Of a stretch of 5,493 bases of DNA, positions 1-5,493 are shown piece after piece (position 1 is the first letter of the stretch; every line of letters starts with the position of its first letter). Under the pieces are notes generated by a model, which was not told where the DNA came from, ran no database searches, and saw only the letters and a program-made list of their open reading frames with translations. Position numbers and translations under genes: made by a program. The DNA comes from an uncultured Clostridia bacterium (GTDB lineage Bacteria; Bacillota; Clostridia; Christensenellales; DTU072). The stretch spans positions 1 to 5,493 of the forward strand of contig CAKRAY010000102.1 in the NCBI GenBank assembly GCA_934296355.1, written 5' to 3'.

Positions 1-1
1 G

Positions 2-679
2 AATAATGCACAAGCAACACAAAAAGTTGACGATGAGCAATTTATCAACGATTTCAAGGTCAGAAAAACATTTGCCTACCCGTTTTTCAAAAGGGCGTTT
101 GATATAGGTGCGTCATTTCTTGCCATAATCATATTGGCAATCCCGATGATTTTTGTGGCTATCGCAATCAGAATCGACTCAAAAGGACACGCTTTTTACG
201 CTTCCGAAAGAGTGGGGAAGGGCGGTAAAATCTTCAAACTGTACAAATTCCGCACCATGGAAGAGCATGCCGACGAAAAACTCAACGAGCTTTTGAAGAA
301 ACGCCACGATGAGTGGGAAGTCAACTTCAAGTTTAAAAATGACCCTCGCATAACCAAACTTGGCAAGTTTTTGCGCAAAACCTCTATTGACGAATTGCCC
401 CAACTTTTCAACATTCTAAAAGGGGATATGTCTTTTGTAGGACCTCGTCCGTGTTCTTTGAGAGAGTATGATTCCTATACGGAAAAAGACAAATTGCGTC
501 TGAGTGTTCCGCAAGGTCTGACAGGTGAGTGGCAAACGCACGGTAGAAGCAACACCACCGTCGAGCAACGCATCGATATGGATCTTGATTATATCCAAAA
601 CAAACGCGGTTTCTTTTACGATCTCTATCTCATCTTCAAAACCATTGACGTCGCTTTTCGCCAGGAAGGTGCGGAATAA
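2..679 (+). CDS. Polyprenyl-phosphate sugar phosphotransferase, C-terminal catalytic part (5'-truncated by window edge)
   Basis: This protein belongs to the bacterial sugar transferase family (WbaP/PglC-like catalytic domain). The family moves a sugar-1-phosphate from a nucleotide sugar to undecaprenyl phosphate at the inner membrane face, the first step of exopolysaccharide, capsule or glycan synthesis. The 225 visible residues start with a polar linker (about 1-25). Then come the family entry motif KRAFD (30-34), a hydrophobic membrane segment with a central proline (35-56, Pro48), KFRTM (82-86), DELPQL (130-135; Asp130-Glu131 match the catalytic acidic dyad described for PglC), SFVGPRP (144-150) and PQGLTGEWQ (170-178). 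The stop is TAA at 677-679. The frame is open to the left edge with no ATG or GTG start before the membrane segment, so the start lies outside the window. The catalytic domain looks complete. Extra N-terminal sequence, as in long WbaP-type enzymes, cannot be judged. The sugar specificity cannot be read from the sequence. Confidence 0.93.
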   Translation, partial: NNAQATQKVDDEQFINDFKVRKTFAYPFFKRAFDIGASFLAIIILAIPMIFVAIAIRIDSKGHAFYASERVGKGGKIFKLYKFRTMEEHADEKLNELLKKRHDEWEVNFKFKNDPRITKLGKFLRKTSIDELPQLFNILKGDMSFVGPRPCSLREYDSYTEKDKLRLSVPQGLTGEWQTHGRSNTTVEQRIDMDLDYIQNKRGFFYDLYLIFKTIDVAFRQEGAE

Positions 680-766
680 CTTCAAAAAATAACGCGCTAT
701 TTCTAAAAAATATGAATGAACAGTAGGATAACTATTGTGGTAATATTTTGTGATGGGGTCTCCATA

Positions 767-805
767 CAAAAATGTTAAAGCAAAAATGTTAAAGCGAAAA
801 TGTTA
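767..805. repeat. 14-bp direct tandem repeat, 2.8 copies
   Basis: The unit caaaaatgttaaag occurs exactly at 767-780 and again at 781-794. A third, diverged partial copy follows at 795-805 (cgaaaatgtta). It is AT-rich and non-coding. It may be replication slippage or a small cluster of protein-binding sites; the sequence does not decide between these. Confidence 0.8.
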
Positions 806-856
806 TATCCGTAAATAGGCGTTTTTCTTGCAATGTTACTTGGAGGATGTAATTTT

Positions 857-922
857 ATGACCGCCGAAAAGTTTAAAGGCGGAATAGGCATGACGTCGGG
901 CTTGGTCTTGCGGTACCGGTAA
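857..922 (+). CDS. Possible 21-residue small protein or decayed gene remnant
   Basis: ATG at 857 opens a 21-codon frame ending in TAA at 920-922. A GGAGG sequence at 842-846 lies 10 bases upstream, a usable Shine-Dalgarno distance. The peptide begins MTAEKFKGG and has no recognised family. The same frame runs back to an ATG at 833, adding MLLGGCNF, and beyond that to a stop at 812-814. The residues FLAMLLGGC resemble the end of a lipoprotein signal peptide (LGGC lipobox), so this could be the remnant of a lost lipoprotein gene. No promoter is evident and the frame is very short, so chance is a serious alternative. Confidence 0.2.
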   Translation: MTAEKFKGGIGMTSGLVLRYR

Positions 923-1028
923 TATATTTAGTTTTTTACATTTTATTATAAAGAAAATCCTTATGAAAAACTAACATCATATGTAGCGGAGAAAGCGTTT
1001 GATAAATCCGCAACGCTTCGGGAAAAGA

Positions 1029-1081
1029 GAAAACGCCGTAACCCGTTTGCGATTTTTACGCTAAGCGGGCGCGGCGTTTTC
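1029..1081. terminator. Bidirectional intrinsic terminator between convergent genes
   Basis: The perfect 10-bp inverted repeat gaaaacgccg (1029-1038) / cggcgttttc (1072-1081) encloses further paired segments, cccg/cggg (1042-1045 with 1066-1069) and gcg/cgc (1049-1051 with 1059-1061). T-rich DNA follows on both strands: ttttcgttt on the plus strand, and the complement of gggaaaagagaaaa on the minus strand. The hairpin sits 19 bases past the stop of the minus-strand gene and about 350 bases past the sugar-transferase stop. It is best placed to end the minus-strand transcript and to stop read-through from the left. Confidence 0.8.
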
Positions 1082-1100
1082 GTTTAATTAAAGCAAAGTA

Positions 1101-1484
1101 TCAAACGTCGATATTGGCGAGCAAAGAAAGCGCTTGCAAGAAGTAGCCGAGGTACTTAACGAAGTAGTCCGGTTGGTCGGTAGGAACTTTTAAGGAGAAA
1201 GTTCTTTCCGTTTTGTTAAAATCGAGCCGATATCTTTTGATGATTTTGTTGAGTTTGTCCGCGTAGTCGTAAACGTCCACTTCTCTGACGTCCTCTAAAT
1301 AGTCGAGGGTGGTGTGGCAGTCGCAAAAAGTCGGTCTGCCTTCTTCGTCTTCGTCGATTCTTACGGCGATACCGTCGTTAGAGTCCAAAAAGAAGAAATT
1401 CGGCGACAGAATATAAAAATCATCGAACGCCCTATAACGAAACGCCGTTGTTTCTTTACTTAAAATCTCTATCCAATTTTTCAT
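1101..1484 (-). CDS. DUF1828-like protein of unknown function
   Basis: This is a 127-residue acidic soluble protein with no signal peptide or membrane segment. Its layout resembles DUF1828 proteins. There is a strand-rich N-terminal half with an ND-x-I pair (Asn36-Asp37, Ile39) and an acidic loop followed by a Gly-x(3)-Phe-Cys-Asp-Cys-His-Thr-Thr-Leu segment (49-60), where the family usually has a T-D-D/G-x-T-L segment. A helical stretch follows (about 72-86), then a C-terminal helix FLQALSLLANID (115-126), recalling the LLQAMLAVND ending of the family. The assignment is by eye and uncertain. Cys54, Cys56 and His57 form a close C-x-C-H cluster that might bind metal, which is inference. The start is ATG (complement of 1482-1484), preceded by AGAGGAG seven bases upstream. 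The stop is TGA (1101-1103). The gene is monocistronic, with its own promoter and a shared terminator, and convergent with the sugar transferase. Confidence 0.8.
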   Translation of the reverse strand: MKNWIEILSKETTAFRYRAFDDFYILSPNFFFLDSNDGIAVRIDEDEEGRPTFCDCHTTLDYLEDVREVDVYDYADKLNKIIKRYRLDFNKTERTFSLKVPTDQPDYFVKYLGYFLQALSLLANIDV

Positions 1485-1491
1485 AATCGCG

Positions 1492-1498
1492 CTCCTCT
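1492..1498 (-). promoter_or_regulatory. Ribosome binding site of the DUF1828-like gene
   Basis: On the minus strand AGAGGAG lies seven bases before the ATG. This strong match at good spacing fixes the start at 1484. Confidence 0.85.
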
Positions 1499-1532
1499 TT
1501 TACTCAAAAAGTTCGTCATAAAGCAGTTTACC

Positions 1533-1561
1533 ATTATACGAAAATAATTGCAACAGGTAAA
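1533..1561 (-). promoter_or_regulatory. Promoter of the DUF1828-like gene
   Basis: Read on the minus strand, a consensus -10 TATAAT (complement of 1533-1538) lies 17 bases downstream of a -35-like TTTACC (complement of 1556-1561; four of six bases match TTGACA). The predicted start point is near 1526, giving a leader of about 40 bases to the ATG at 1484. Confidence 0.7.
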
Positions 1562-1564
1562 ATA

Positions 1565-1638
1565 AACGTAGCAACGGAAGCGCTTCACCCCGCAACGTGC
1601 TACGTTGCCCCTAGTTGGGGCCAAGGTGCCGTCGGCAC
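1565..1638. repeat. Cluster of inverted repeats between the divergent promoters
   Basis: Several perfect dyads are packed into 74 bases. They are aacgtagca/tgctacgtt (1565-1573 with 1598-1606), the 10-bp palindrome gaagcgcttc (1577-1586), gcaacgt/acgttgc with a 3-base loop (1592-1598 with 1602-1608), gcccc/ggggc (1607-1611 with 1617-1621), and gtgcc/ggcac (1626-1630 with 1634-1638). The first and third are mutually exclusive. The segment is GC-richer than its surroundings and should lie outside both flanking transcripts. It may be a dispersed intergenic repeat, an operator region or a remnant small mobile repeat. Confidence 0.7.
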
Positions 1639-1705
1639 ATTTATTTGTGGCTAAATCGACGTTAAATTTTAAGGTTTTTCGCAGGATTTGATGCTTTTCG
1701 GCAGG

Positions 1706-1734
1706 TTGCGTATATTTTTCCGCTGTGATATAAT
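1706..1734 (+). promoter_or_regulatory. Extended -10 promoter of the large exported-protein gene
   Basis: The -35-like TTGCGT (1706-1711) is followed by exactly 17 bases and the consensus -10 TATAAT (1729-1734). TGA lies directly before the -10, giving a TGn extended -10 element. The predicted start point is near 1741. An AT-only inverted repeat (ataatatt/aatattat, 1730-1748) overlaps the -10 and start point and could be an operator, or simply a by-product of AT-richness. Confidence 0.75.
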
Positions 1735-1793
1735 ATTTATAATATTATTTTGTTCTAATATATAAATGGAAAAACGGCGGACCGGCGAAGGAT

Positions 1794-1824
1794 AAAAGTT
1801 TTGCATAAAAAAGCAAAATTTTTT
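1794..1824 (+). terminator. Weak terminator-like or attenuator-like hairpin in the leader
   Basis: ttttgc (1799-1804) pairs with gcaaaa (1813-1818) across an 8-base loop. A further G-U pair and four A-U pairs extend the stem (1794-1798 with 1819-1823). Six T residues follow the core stem (1819-1824). The low GC content makes it a poor classical terminator, but its place between promoter and start codon would suit conditional read-through. Confidence 0.3.
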
Positions 1825-1874
1825 GAGGCGTAATACGGTTTTCCGATTACATATATTAAAAAATAAAAGATAGT

Positions 1875-1880
1875 GAGGAG
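1875..1880 (+). promoter_or_regulatory. Ribosome binding site of the large exported-protein gene
   Basis: GAGGAG ends four bases before ATG 1885. The spacing is slightly short but acceptable. It supports this start over the in-frame GTG at 1873, which overlaps the site and would lack one of its own. Confidence 0.8.
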
Positions 1881-1884
1881 AAAG

Positions 1885-4800
1885 ATGAAAACAAGTATTT
1901 TTAAGAAAACTCTTGTTGTTGCGGTTCTTGCGATAATCGCATTGCTGGGCATTTGTTCGTTAAGCGTGATCAAACGTCCGCTTTTAAGCGGCGACGTCGC
2001 AAGACTGAATAAAAGCGACAACCCCGCTTGCGTGCACGACTACGGGAGCGCAGGTTGTACGGTAGACTTAGCGACGACCGTTTGTTCGGTGTGCAAAGCG
2101 TCGGTTTGGGACGGAACAACAAGCGATACGAGTTGGTTTAACGCCGATGGAAATGAGTTTACGTTAACTAATGCCGCGCAACTTGCCGGATTTTCCGTTC
2201 TTGCTGCAGGTGGAAATAAGTTCGAAACAAAAACGATTTTGCTTGGAACGGACATCGACTTAAACAAAAAAGAATGGACGCCGATATCCGATTGTTACGG
2301 TGTGTTTGACGGTAACGGTAAAACCGTTAGAAAGCTGCTTATTACGAGCAAAAAAGACAATGTCGGCTTTTTCTCTACAAATTCAAACAAGATTATAAAT
2401 CTATTCTTTGACTCTTGCGAGGTGCGAGGAAAAAACAATTCGGGTATCGTTGCCGGCAACGGCGCCACTATCGAAAAAGTAAGCGTGACCAATTCAACTG
2501 TAACCGGAGATTATTTGGTGGGAGGAATTACGGGTTTTGCTTACGGCGATGTAAAGAATTGTATCGTTAATAACGTTACGATAACGGCAGTCAGCGTCGA
2601 GGATCAGGAAGCTTTAAGATATCCTTCGGCAGGCGGTATAGCGGGAATGGCGCTCGGCGGAGTGGCGATAACGAATTGTTCCGTTAGCGGGAGCCAAATA
2701 ACTACGGGAAGTGGTGACGCGAAGTCGTATTCGGCGTATTCCAGCGGAATTCTTGCCGAATCCGGTTCGGGAACATCTTACGGCGCGACAAGAGTTTTTA
2801 ATTGTAAAGTAAATACTACTATTTTACAGGCGATAAATGCAAGATCCCCGAAATGCGGCGTGTTTAATGCGGCTGTTAGCAGTTTCTCCTCTGATGGAGT
2901 ACCGACTATGATAGGGTACAATTCTACCGATGCGGAAGAAACAGAAACGGTCAAGTATTATGCGGACGATCAAGAAGGCGCGTATTCGCAGATTTTTCTT
3001 GGAAATATCACGCTTGACGGAACAGATTATTTTAACTCGGCAACGACCGACAAGGATAACAAAAAAACGTCTTTCGCTTTACCCGAAGACGTTGCGAATA
3101 TAAAAATAGGACTTCCCGACGGTACCGTTATTACCGAGTTGAAAGTTGCCGGACAGGTTTTATCTTCAGCGCAATATAGTTTCGATAACGACGAACTCGC
3201 ATTTATCGTTCAAAACGGGTACATGCAGATAGAATTGACGTATACCGTCGGCGCGCAAGCGTATTCGCTTGTTTTGGTGAAAGCAGCCGAGGGCGTTTAT
3301 CCCGAGCTGACGTATTTAGTTAAGGCCGAGGGAGAAGAAAATTTTGTGCCGATAACCACGTATAAAAATACAATATATAGCGATAAAAGTGCGACGTTGA
3401 TAAAGGGAACGGGATATGCGTACAAATTAAGAGTGGGAGAGCTTACTTCAGGCGTAACTTTGACGGTAAACGATACTGTGATATCCTCGGCAGGAGATTA
3501 TGATATAAATAGTACAGATGTGAGTTATTTCGTTACAAAAGACGGATTAAACACCGACGCGCGGACTTTCACGATACTCGAAGGACTTGTCGCTTATCCG
3601 AATGTGGAAAATCTATATTATACTTTGGATACCGATCCTTGTTGGGTTTATGGGAACGGTCAGTTTGAGAGTAATTTTTCGGCGGAACCGCCTACATGGG
3701 AAAGAAACATAATTAGTTTTTATTGCATAGGCAGGGGAACGTTCGGTATAGGATATGAGTTTAAGGGATATGCCTTAGAAATAATCCAAGACGGTAAGAC
3801 ATTAGTCGAAAAATATGGACAAAAAGACGAGTCGACGAGTAAATTTAATCAAATAAACGAGACCTTAAAAGCTCCCGTATCTACAGGATACAGCGCGATA
3901 AGCGTTACATACTATGACTACGATGAAGCTAACGAAAAGGCATACCTTCGCGATATCGAATTCGCTCCGCCTTTAGAAATAAAGTTCGAATACGATGACG
4001 ATAAAGCCGAAATAAGAAACGTCAATGATTCCGCGCAAGTATTTAACTCGGGCGACGTATATCCTATCGACGAGATAAAAGGGTTAAACTTTTATACCAA
4101 TACTTTTACAGGAAAGATGTCTATATTCGATGATAAGATAGAGGCGAGTTATATAGTGGTAGGCTTTACGTTTAACGGTGAAAAGATCGAAGGTTCCGAC
4201 GAAATGTTATATGGTTATGAATTCACCAAGCCCGGTACGCTATCCTTGATTATCGAAGAGCGAATTCCCGTAAAGAGCGAGTATTCTTTGCGAGCGATCG
4301 ACGAGGCCGGAACCGCAGAAATCTATACGGGAACGGCGGAAGTGTTTTCTAAATCAAAAAGCTGGACTGATTATTTTTATAATACCGAGCAAACAGGCTC
4401 GTATGCGGTAATTCCTTACGGCAAGACTTATTCTAAATTGGAGTTTTTAATTCCCGCATACGGAAAAAACGAAAAGTGCTTTGTTATCCCGAAGAAATAT
4501 GATGGCGATGATGTGCTTTGTGATGATAGCGAAACGGAACTCACGGTTAAGGACGGGTATTTTGTTTATACATTGGAAAACGTCTCTTTCGATACCACGC
4601 GCAGTTTTTTCGATTTTTATTATACGGCGGACGGAAGTATTCAATCGTATTACGGTGTGGCGGGATATAGAATAATCGACAGCAGTAAAACGATAAACGA
4701 TATTATCATAGAAGGAAAAGAGTACGTAGAGATAATTAACGATAAAATATATCCGTACGTTCTTTCATCCAAAGCGATGAAAGAAGATAACGTAGTGGCG

Positions 4801-5493
4801 ATTAAGTCTACTAACCATGATTACGATTCTTCTTCGTGTATTACTTTTAAAGTAAATCAAGCGGGCGTATTATATATAGATACGTTAGTAGAAGGAAACG
4901 GCTGGTCCGATGTAAGCATCGCGTACTCCGTTGTCGGAGAAAACGGCGTTACCGATATTCGAAACATTTCGGCTACGTCCGCTTACAAAAAAATCGCGAC
5001 AAAGAATATTCTTATCCCGGTATTAAAGAATCACATGTCGAATGGTTATGCGGAAGTAACGCTTAGTTACAATAAACGAGAAAGAAATTATTCATCCATG
5101 ACGGGAAGGACGTATATAGTAGGCGAAGACAACGTTACCGTTTCTAACGTTAGATTTGTTCCTCTCGGAGACAACGTTCAGGCTGAATTGGTTATAAAAG
5201 ACGGAGGCACGGTCATAGAAACCGTAGACGCTTTCGACGGTATTGTTATAGAAAAGGAAATCGGACTCGATTACGCACTTATGTATAAAATACCGTACCT
5301 CGGAGAAAACGTAGATTGTTACGTTTATACCGATTCGGATATAGTGGCAGGAAGCAATACGGTAAATGCGAGGAAATTAGAGGACGTTGCCGGCAACTAT
5401 TATATTTTCTCCTTAGAGAAAGCGGCTTTAGGCGCAAAGATTTATTATTATTACGCTACAAACACAACCGATATAGATACTGATTCGGAAAAA
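1885..5493 (+). CDS. Very large exported GLUG-type beta-helix / beta-sandwich surface protein (3'-truncated by window edge)
   Basis: The frame runs 1203 codons to the right edge without a stop. The N-terminus is a signal peptide or membrane anchor: Lys2, Lys7 and Lys8, then a hydrophobic run (about 9-28). No clear cleavage site is seen, and Cys24 lacks a proper lipobox. Next is a Cys/His cluster (Cys49, His51, Cys58, Cys67, Cys70), like a degenerate form of the C-x-H...C-x2-C ribbon common in secreted Bacillota proteins. Residues 81-145 match the usual entry to GLUG regions (DTSWFN, LTNAAQLAG, GTDIDLNKKEWTPI, VFDGNGKTV). About five beta-helix rungs follow, to about residue 313, with SGIVAG, VGGITG, AGGIAG and SSGIL cores. 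The rest is Tyr/Asp-rich beta-sandwich sequence. Residues 576-696 and about 955-1093 look like two diverged copies of one jelly-roll module. The likely role is cell-surface adhesion or glycan binding, which is inference. No catalytic motif is seen. The cell-wall anchor, if any, lies beyond the window. Confidence 0.92.
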   Translation, partial: MKTSIFKKTLVVAVLAIIALLGICSLSVIKRPLLSGDVARLNKSDNPACVHDYGSAGCTVDLATTVCSVCKASVWDGTTSDTSWFNADGNEFTLTNAAQLAGFSVLAAGGNKFETKTILLGTDIDLNKKEWTPISDCYGVFDGNGKTVRKLLITSKKDNVGFFSTNSNKIINLFFDSCEVRGKNNSGIVAGNGATIEKVSVTNSTVTGDYLVGGITGFAYGDVKNCIVNNVTITAVSVEDQEALRYPSAGGIAGMALGGVAITNCSVSGSQITTGSGDAKSYSAYSSGILAESGSGTSYGATRVFNCKVNTTILQAINARSPKCGVFNAAVSSFSSDGVPTMIGYNSTDAEETETVKYYADDQEGAYSQIFLGNITLDGTDYFNSATTDKDNKKTSFALPEDVANIKIGLPDGTVITELKVAGQVLSSAQYSFDNDELAFIVQNGYMQIELTYTVGAQAYSLVLVKAAEGVYPELTYLVKAEGEENFVPITTYKNTIYSDKSATLIKGTGYAYKLRVGELTSGVTLTVNDTVISSAGDYDINSTDVSYFVTKDGLNTDARTFTILEGLVAYPNVENLYYTLDTDPCWVYGNGQFESNFSAEPPTWERNIISFYCIGRGTFGIGYEFKGYALEIIQDGKTLVEKYGQKDESTSKFNQINETLKAPVSTGYSAISVTYYDYDEANEKAYLRDIEFAPPLEIKFEYDDDKAEIRNVNDSAQVFNSGDVYPIDEIKGLNFYTNTFTGKMSIFDDKIEASYIVVGFTFNGEKIEGSDEMLYGYEFTKPGTLSLIIEERIPVKSEYSLRAIDEAGTAEIYTGTAEVFSKSKSWTDYFYNTEQTGSYAVIPYGKTYSKLEFLIPAYGKNEKCFVIPKKYDGDDVLCDDSETELTVKDGYFVYTLENVSFDTTRSFFDFYYTADGSIQSYYGVAGYRIIDSSKTINDIIIEGKEYVEIINDKIYPYVLSSKAMKEDNVVAIKSTNHDYDSSSCITFKVNQAGVLYIDTLVEGNGWSDVSIAYSVVGENGVTDIRNISATSAYKKIATKNILIPVLKNHMSNGYAEVTLSYNKRERNYSSMTGRTYIVGEDNVTVSNVRFVPLGDNVQAELVIKDGGTVIETVDAFDGIVIEKEIGLDYALMYKIPYLGENVDCYVYTDSDIVAGSNTVNARKLEDVAGNYYIFSLEKAALGAKIYYYYATNTTDIDTDSEK

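Larger units (their letters stand above)
680..1028. other. Intergenic region without a convincing long gene
   Basis: This stretch lies between the sugar-transferase stop and the terminator hairpin. It is AT-rich and has frequent stops in all frames. It contains a 14-bp tandem repeat (767-805), one tiny ORF with a Shine-Dalgarno-like site (857-922), and a weak pair of mutually exclusive short stems (986-990 with 1007-1011, or 993-997 with 1014-1018). I see no clear promoter and no recognisable gene remnant. Confidence 0.6.
1741..1884 (+). other. 5' leader of the large exported-protein gene
   Basis: The predicted untranslated leader is about 144 bases long. It contains an A/U-rich hairpin followed by a T run (1794-1824). 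A second hairpin pairs gtaat with attac (1830-1834, 1846-1850) and cgg with ccg (1836-1838, 1843-1845) around a TTTT loop, with one bulged A. I do not recognise a known riboswitch. The second hairpin ends 24 bases before the ribosome binding site and would leave it free. Confidence 0.5.

Noticed and set aside
134..136. TTG as the start of the sugar transferase
   Set aside because: It would remove the KRAFD motif and half of the membrane segment. The frame is open to the left edge and upstream codons continue the family pattern.
179..414. Minus-strand open frames (179-403 and 196-414) opposite the sugar transferase
   Set aside because: They lie antisense within a gene with clear family motifs, overlap each other and encode no recognisable protein.
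687..702. Small dyad aaata/tattt after the sugar-transferase stop as a terminator
   Set aside because: The stem is five A/T pairs and is followed by an A run rather than T residues on the plus strand.
416..769. Minus-strand open frame of 117 codons
   Set aside because: Most of it is antisense to the sugar transferase. The peptide shows no known motif and I see no promoter or good ribosome binding site.
1766..1795. Nine-residue leader peptide (ATG at 1766) before the leader hairpin
   Set aside because: There is no Shine-Dalgarno sequence upstream and no run of one amino acid typical of attenuation peptides. Its position next to the hairpin is suggestive only.
1948..1959. Lipoprotein site at Cys24 of the large protein
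   Set aside because: The residues before Cys24 are Leu-Gly-Ile. A lipobox needs a small residue (Gly, Ala or Ser) directly before Cys.
1755..2492. Minus-strand open frames (1755-2021, 2040-2267, 2295-2492)
   Set aside because: They lie opposite the start of the large exported-protein gene, whose promoter, ribosome binding site, signal segment and GLUG motifs are clear.
4447..4675. Short overlapping open frames on both strands (4447-4644 minus, 4481-4675 plus)
   Set aside because: Both are embedded in the continuous large reading frame and lack features of their own.
1..5493. CRISPR array, tRNA, rRNA, insertion sequence or defence system
   Set aside because: I saw no spaced repeats, cloverleaf, conserved rRNA sequence, transposase or nuclease/helicase motifs on either strand.

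Overview
The window holds three protein-coding genes on moderately AT-rich DNA with strong Shine-Dalgarno sites. The protein content suggests an uncultured, probably gut-associated Bacillota (Clostridia-like) bacterium. This is inferred mainly from the large secreted protein, which combines a Cys/His ribbon, a GLUG-type beta-helix and beta-sandwich modules, a combination common in such genomes. Nothing in the window fixes the taxon.

Bases 2-679 carry the 3' part of a plus-strand polyprenyl-phosphate sugar phosphotransferase, the enzyme class that starts exopolysaccharide, capsule or glycan assembly on undecaprenyl phosphate. It is followed by about 420 bases with no convincing long gene. That stretch contains a 14-bp tandem repeat, a possible tiny ORF and a strong bidirectional hairpin terminator at 1029-1081. 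The terminator separates the sugar-transferase gene from the convergent minus-strand gene at 1101-1484. This second gene encodes a 127-residue soluble protein resembling the DUF1828 family (function unknown) and has its own good promoter and ribosome binding site.

Bases 1485-1884 form a divergent intergenic region. It contains the minus-strand promoter, a compact cluster of inverted repeats (1565-1638) lying between the two promoters, an extended -10 plus-strand promoter (1706-1734), and a leader of about 144 bases with two hairpins. That leader precedes the dominant feature, an open frame from 1885 to the right edge of the window (1203 codons with no stop). It encodes a very large exported protein whose C-terminus lies outside the window.

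The sugar transferase and the large exported protein could both contribute to the cell surface, but they are separated by a terminator and a minus-strand gene, so they do not form an operon. I found no CRISPR array, tRNA, rRNA, transposase or recognisable defence system. The most unusual items are the architecture of the large exported protein, with two diverged copies of one module, and the structured DNA in the divergent intergenic region.
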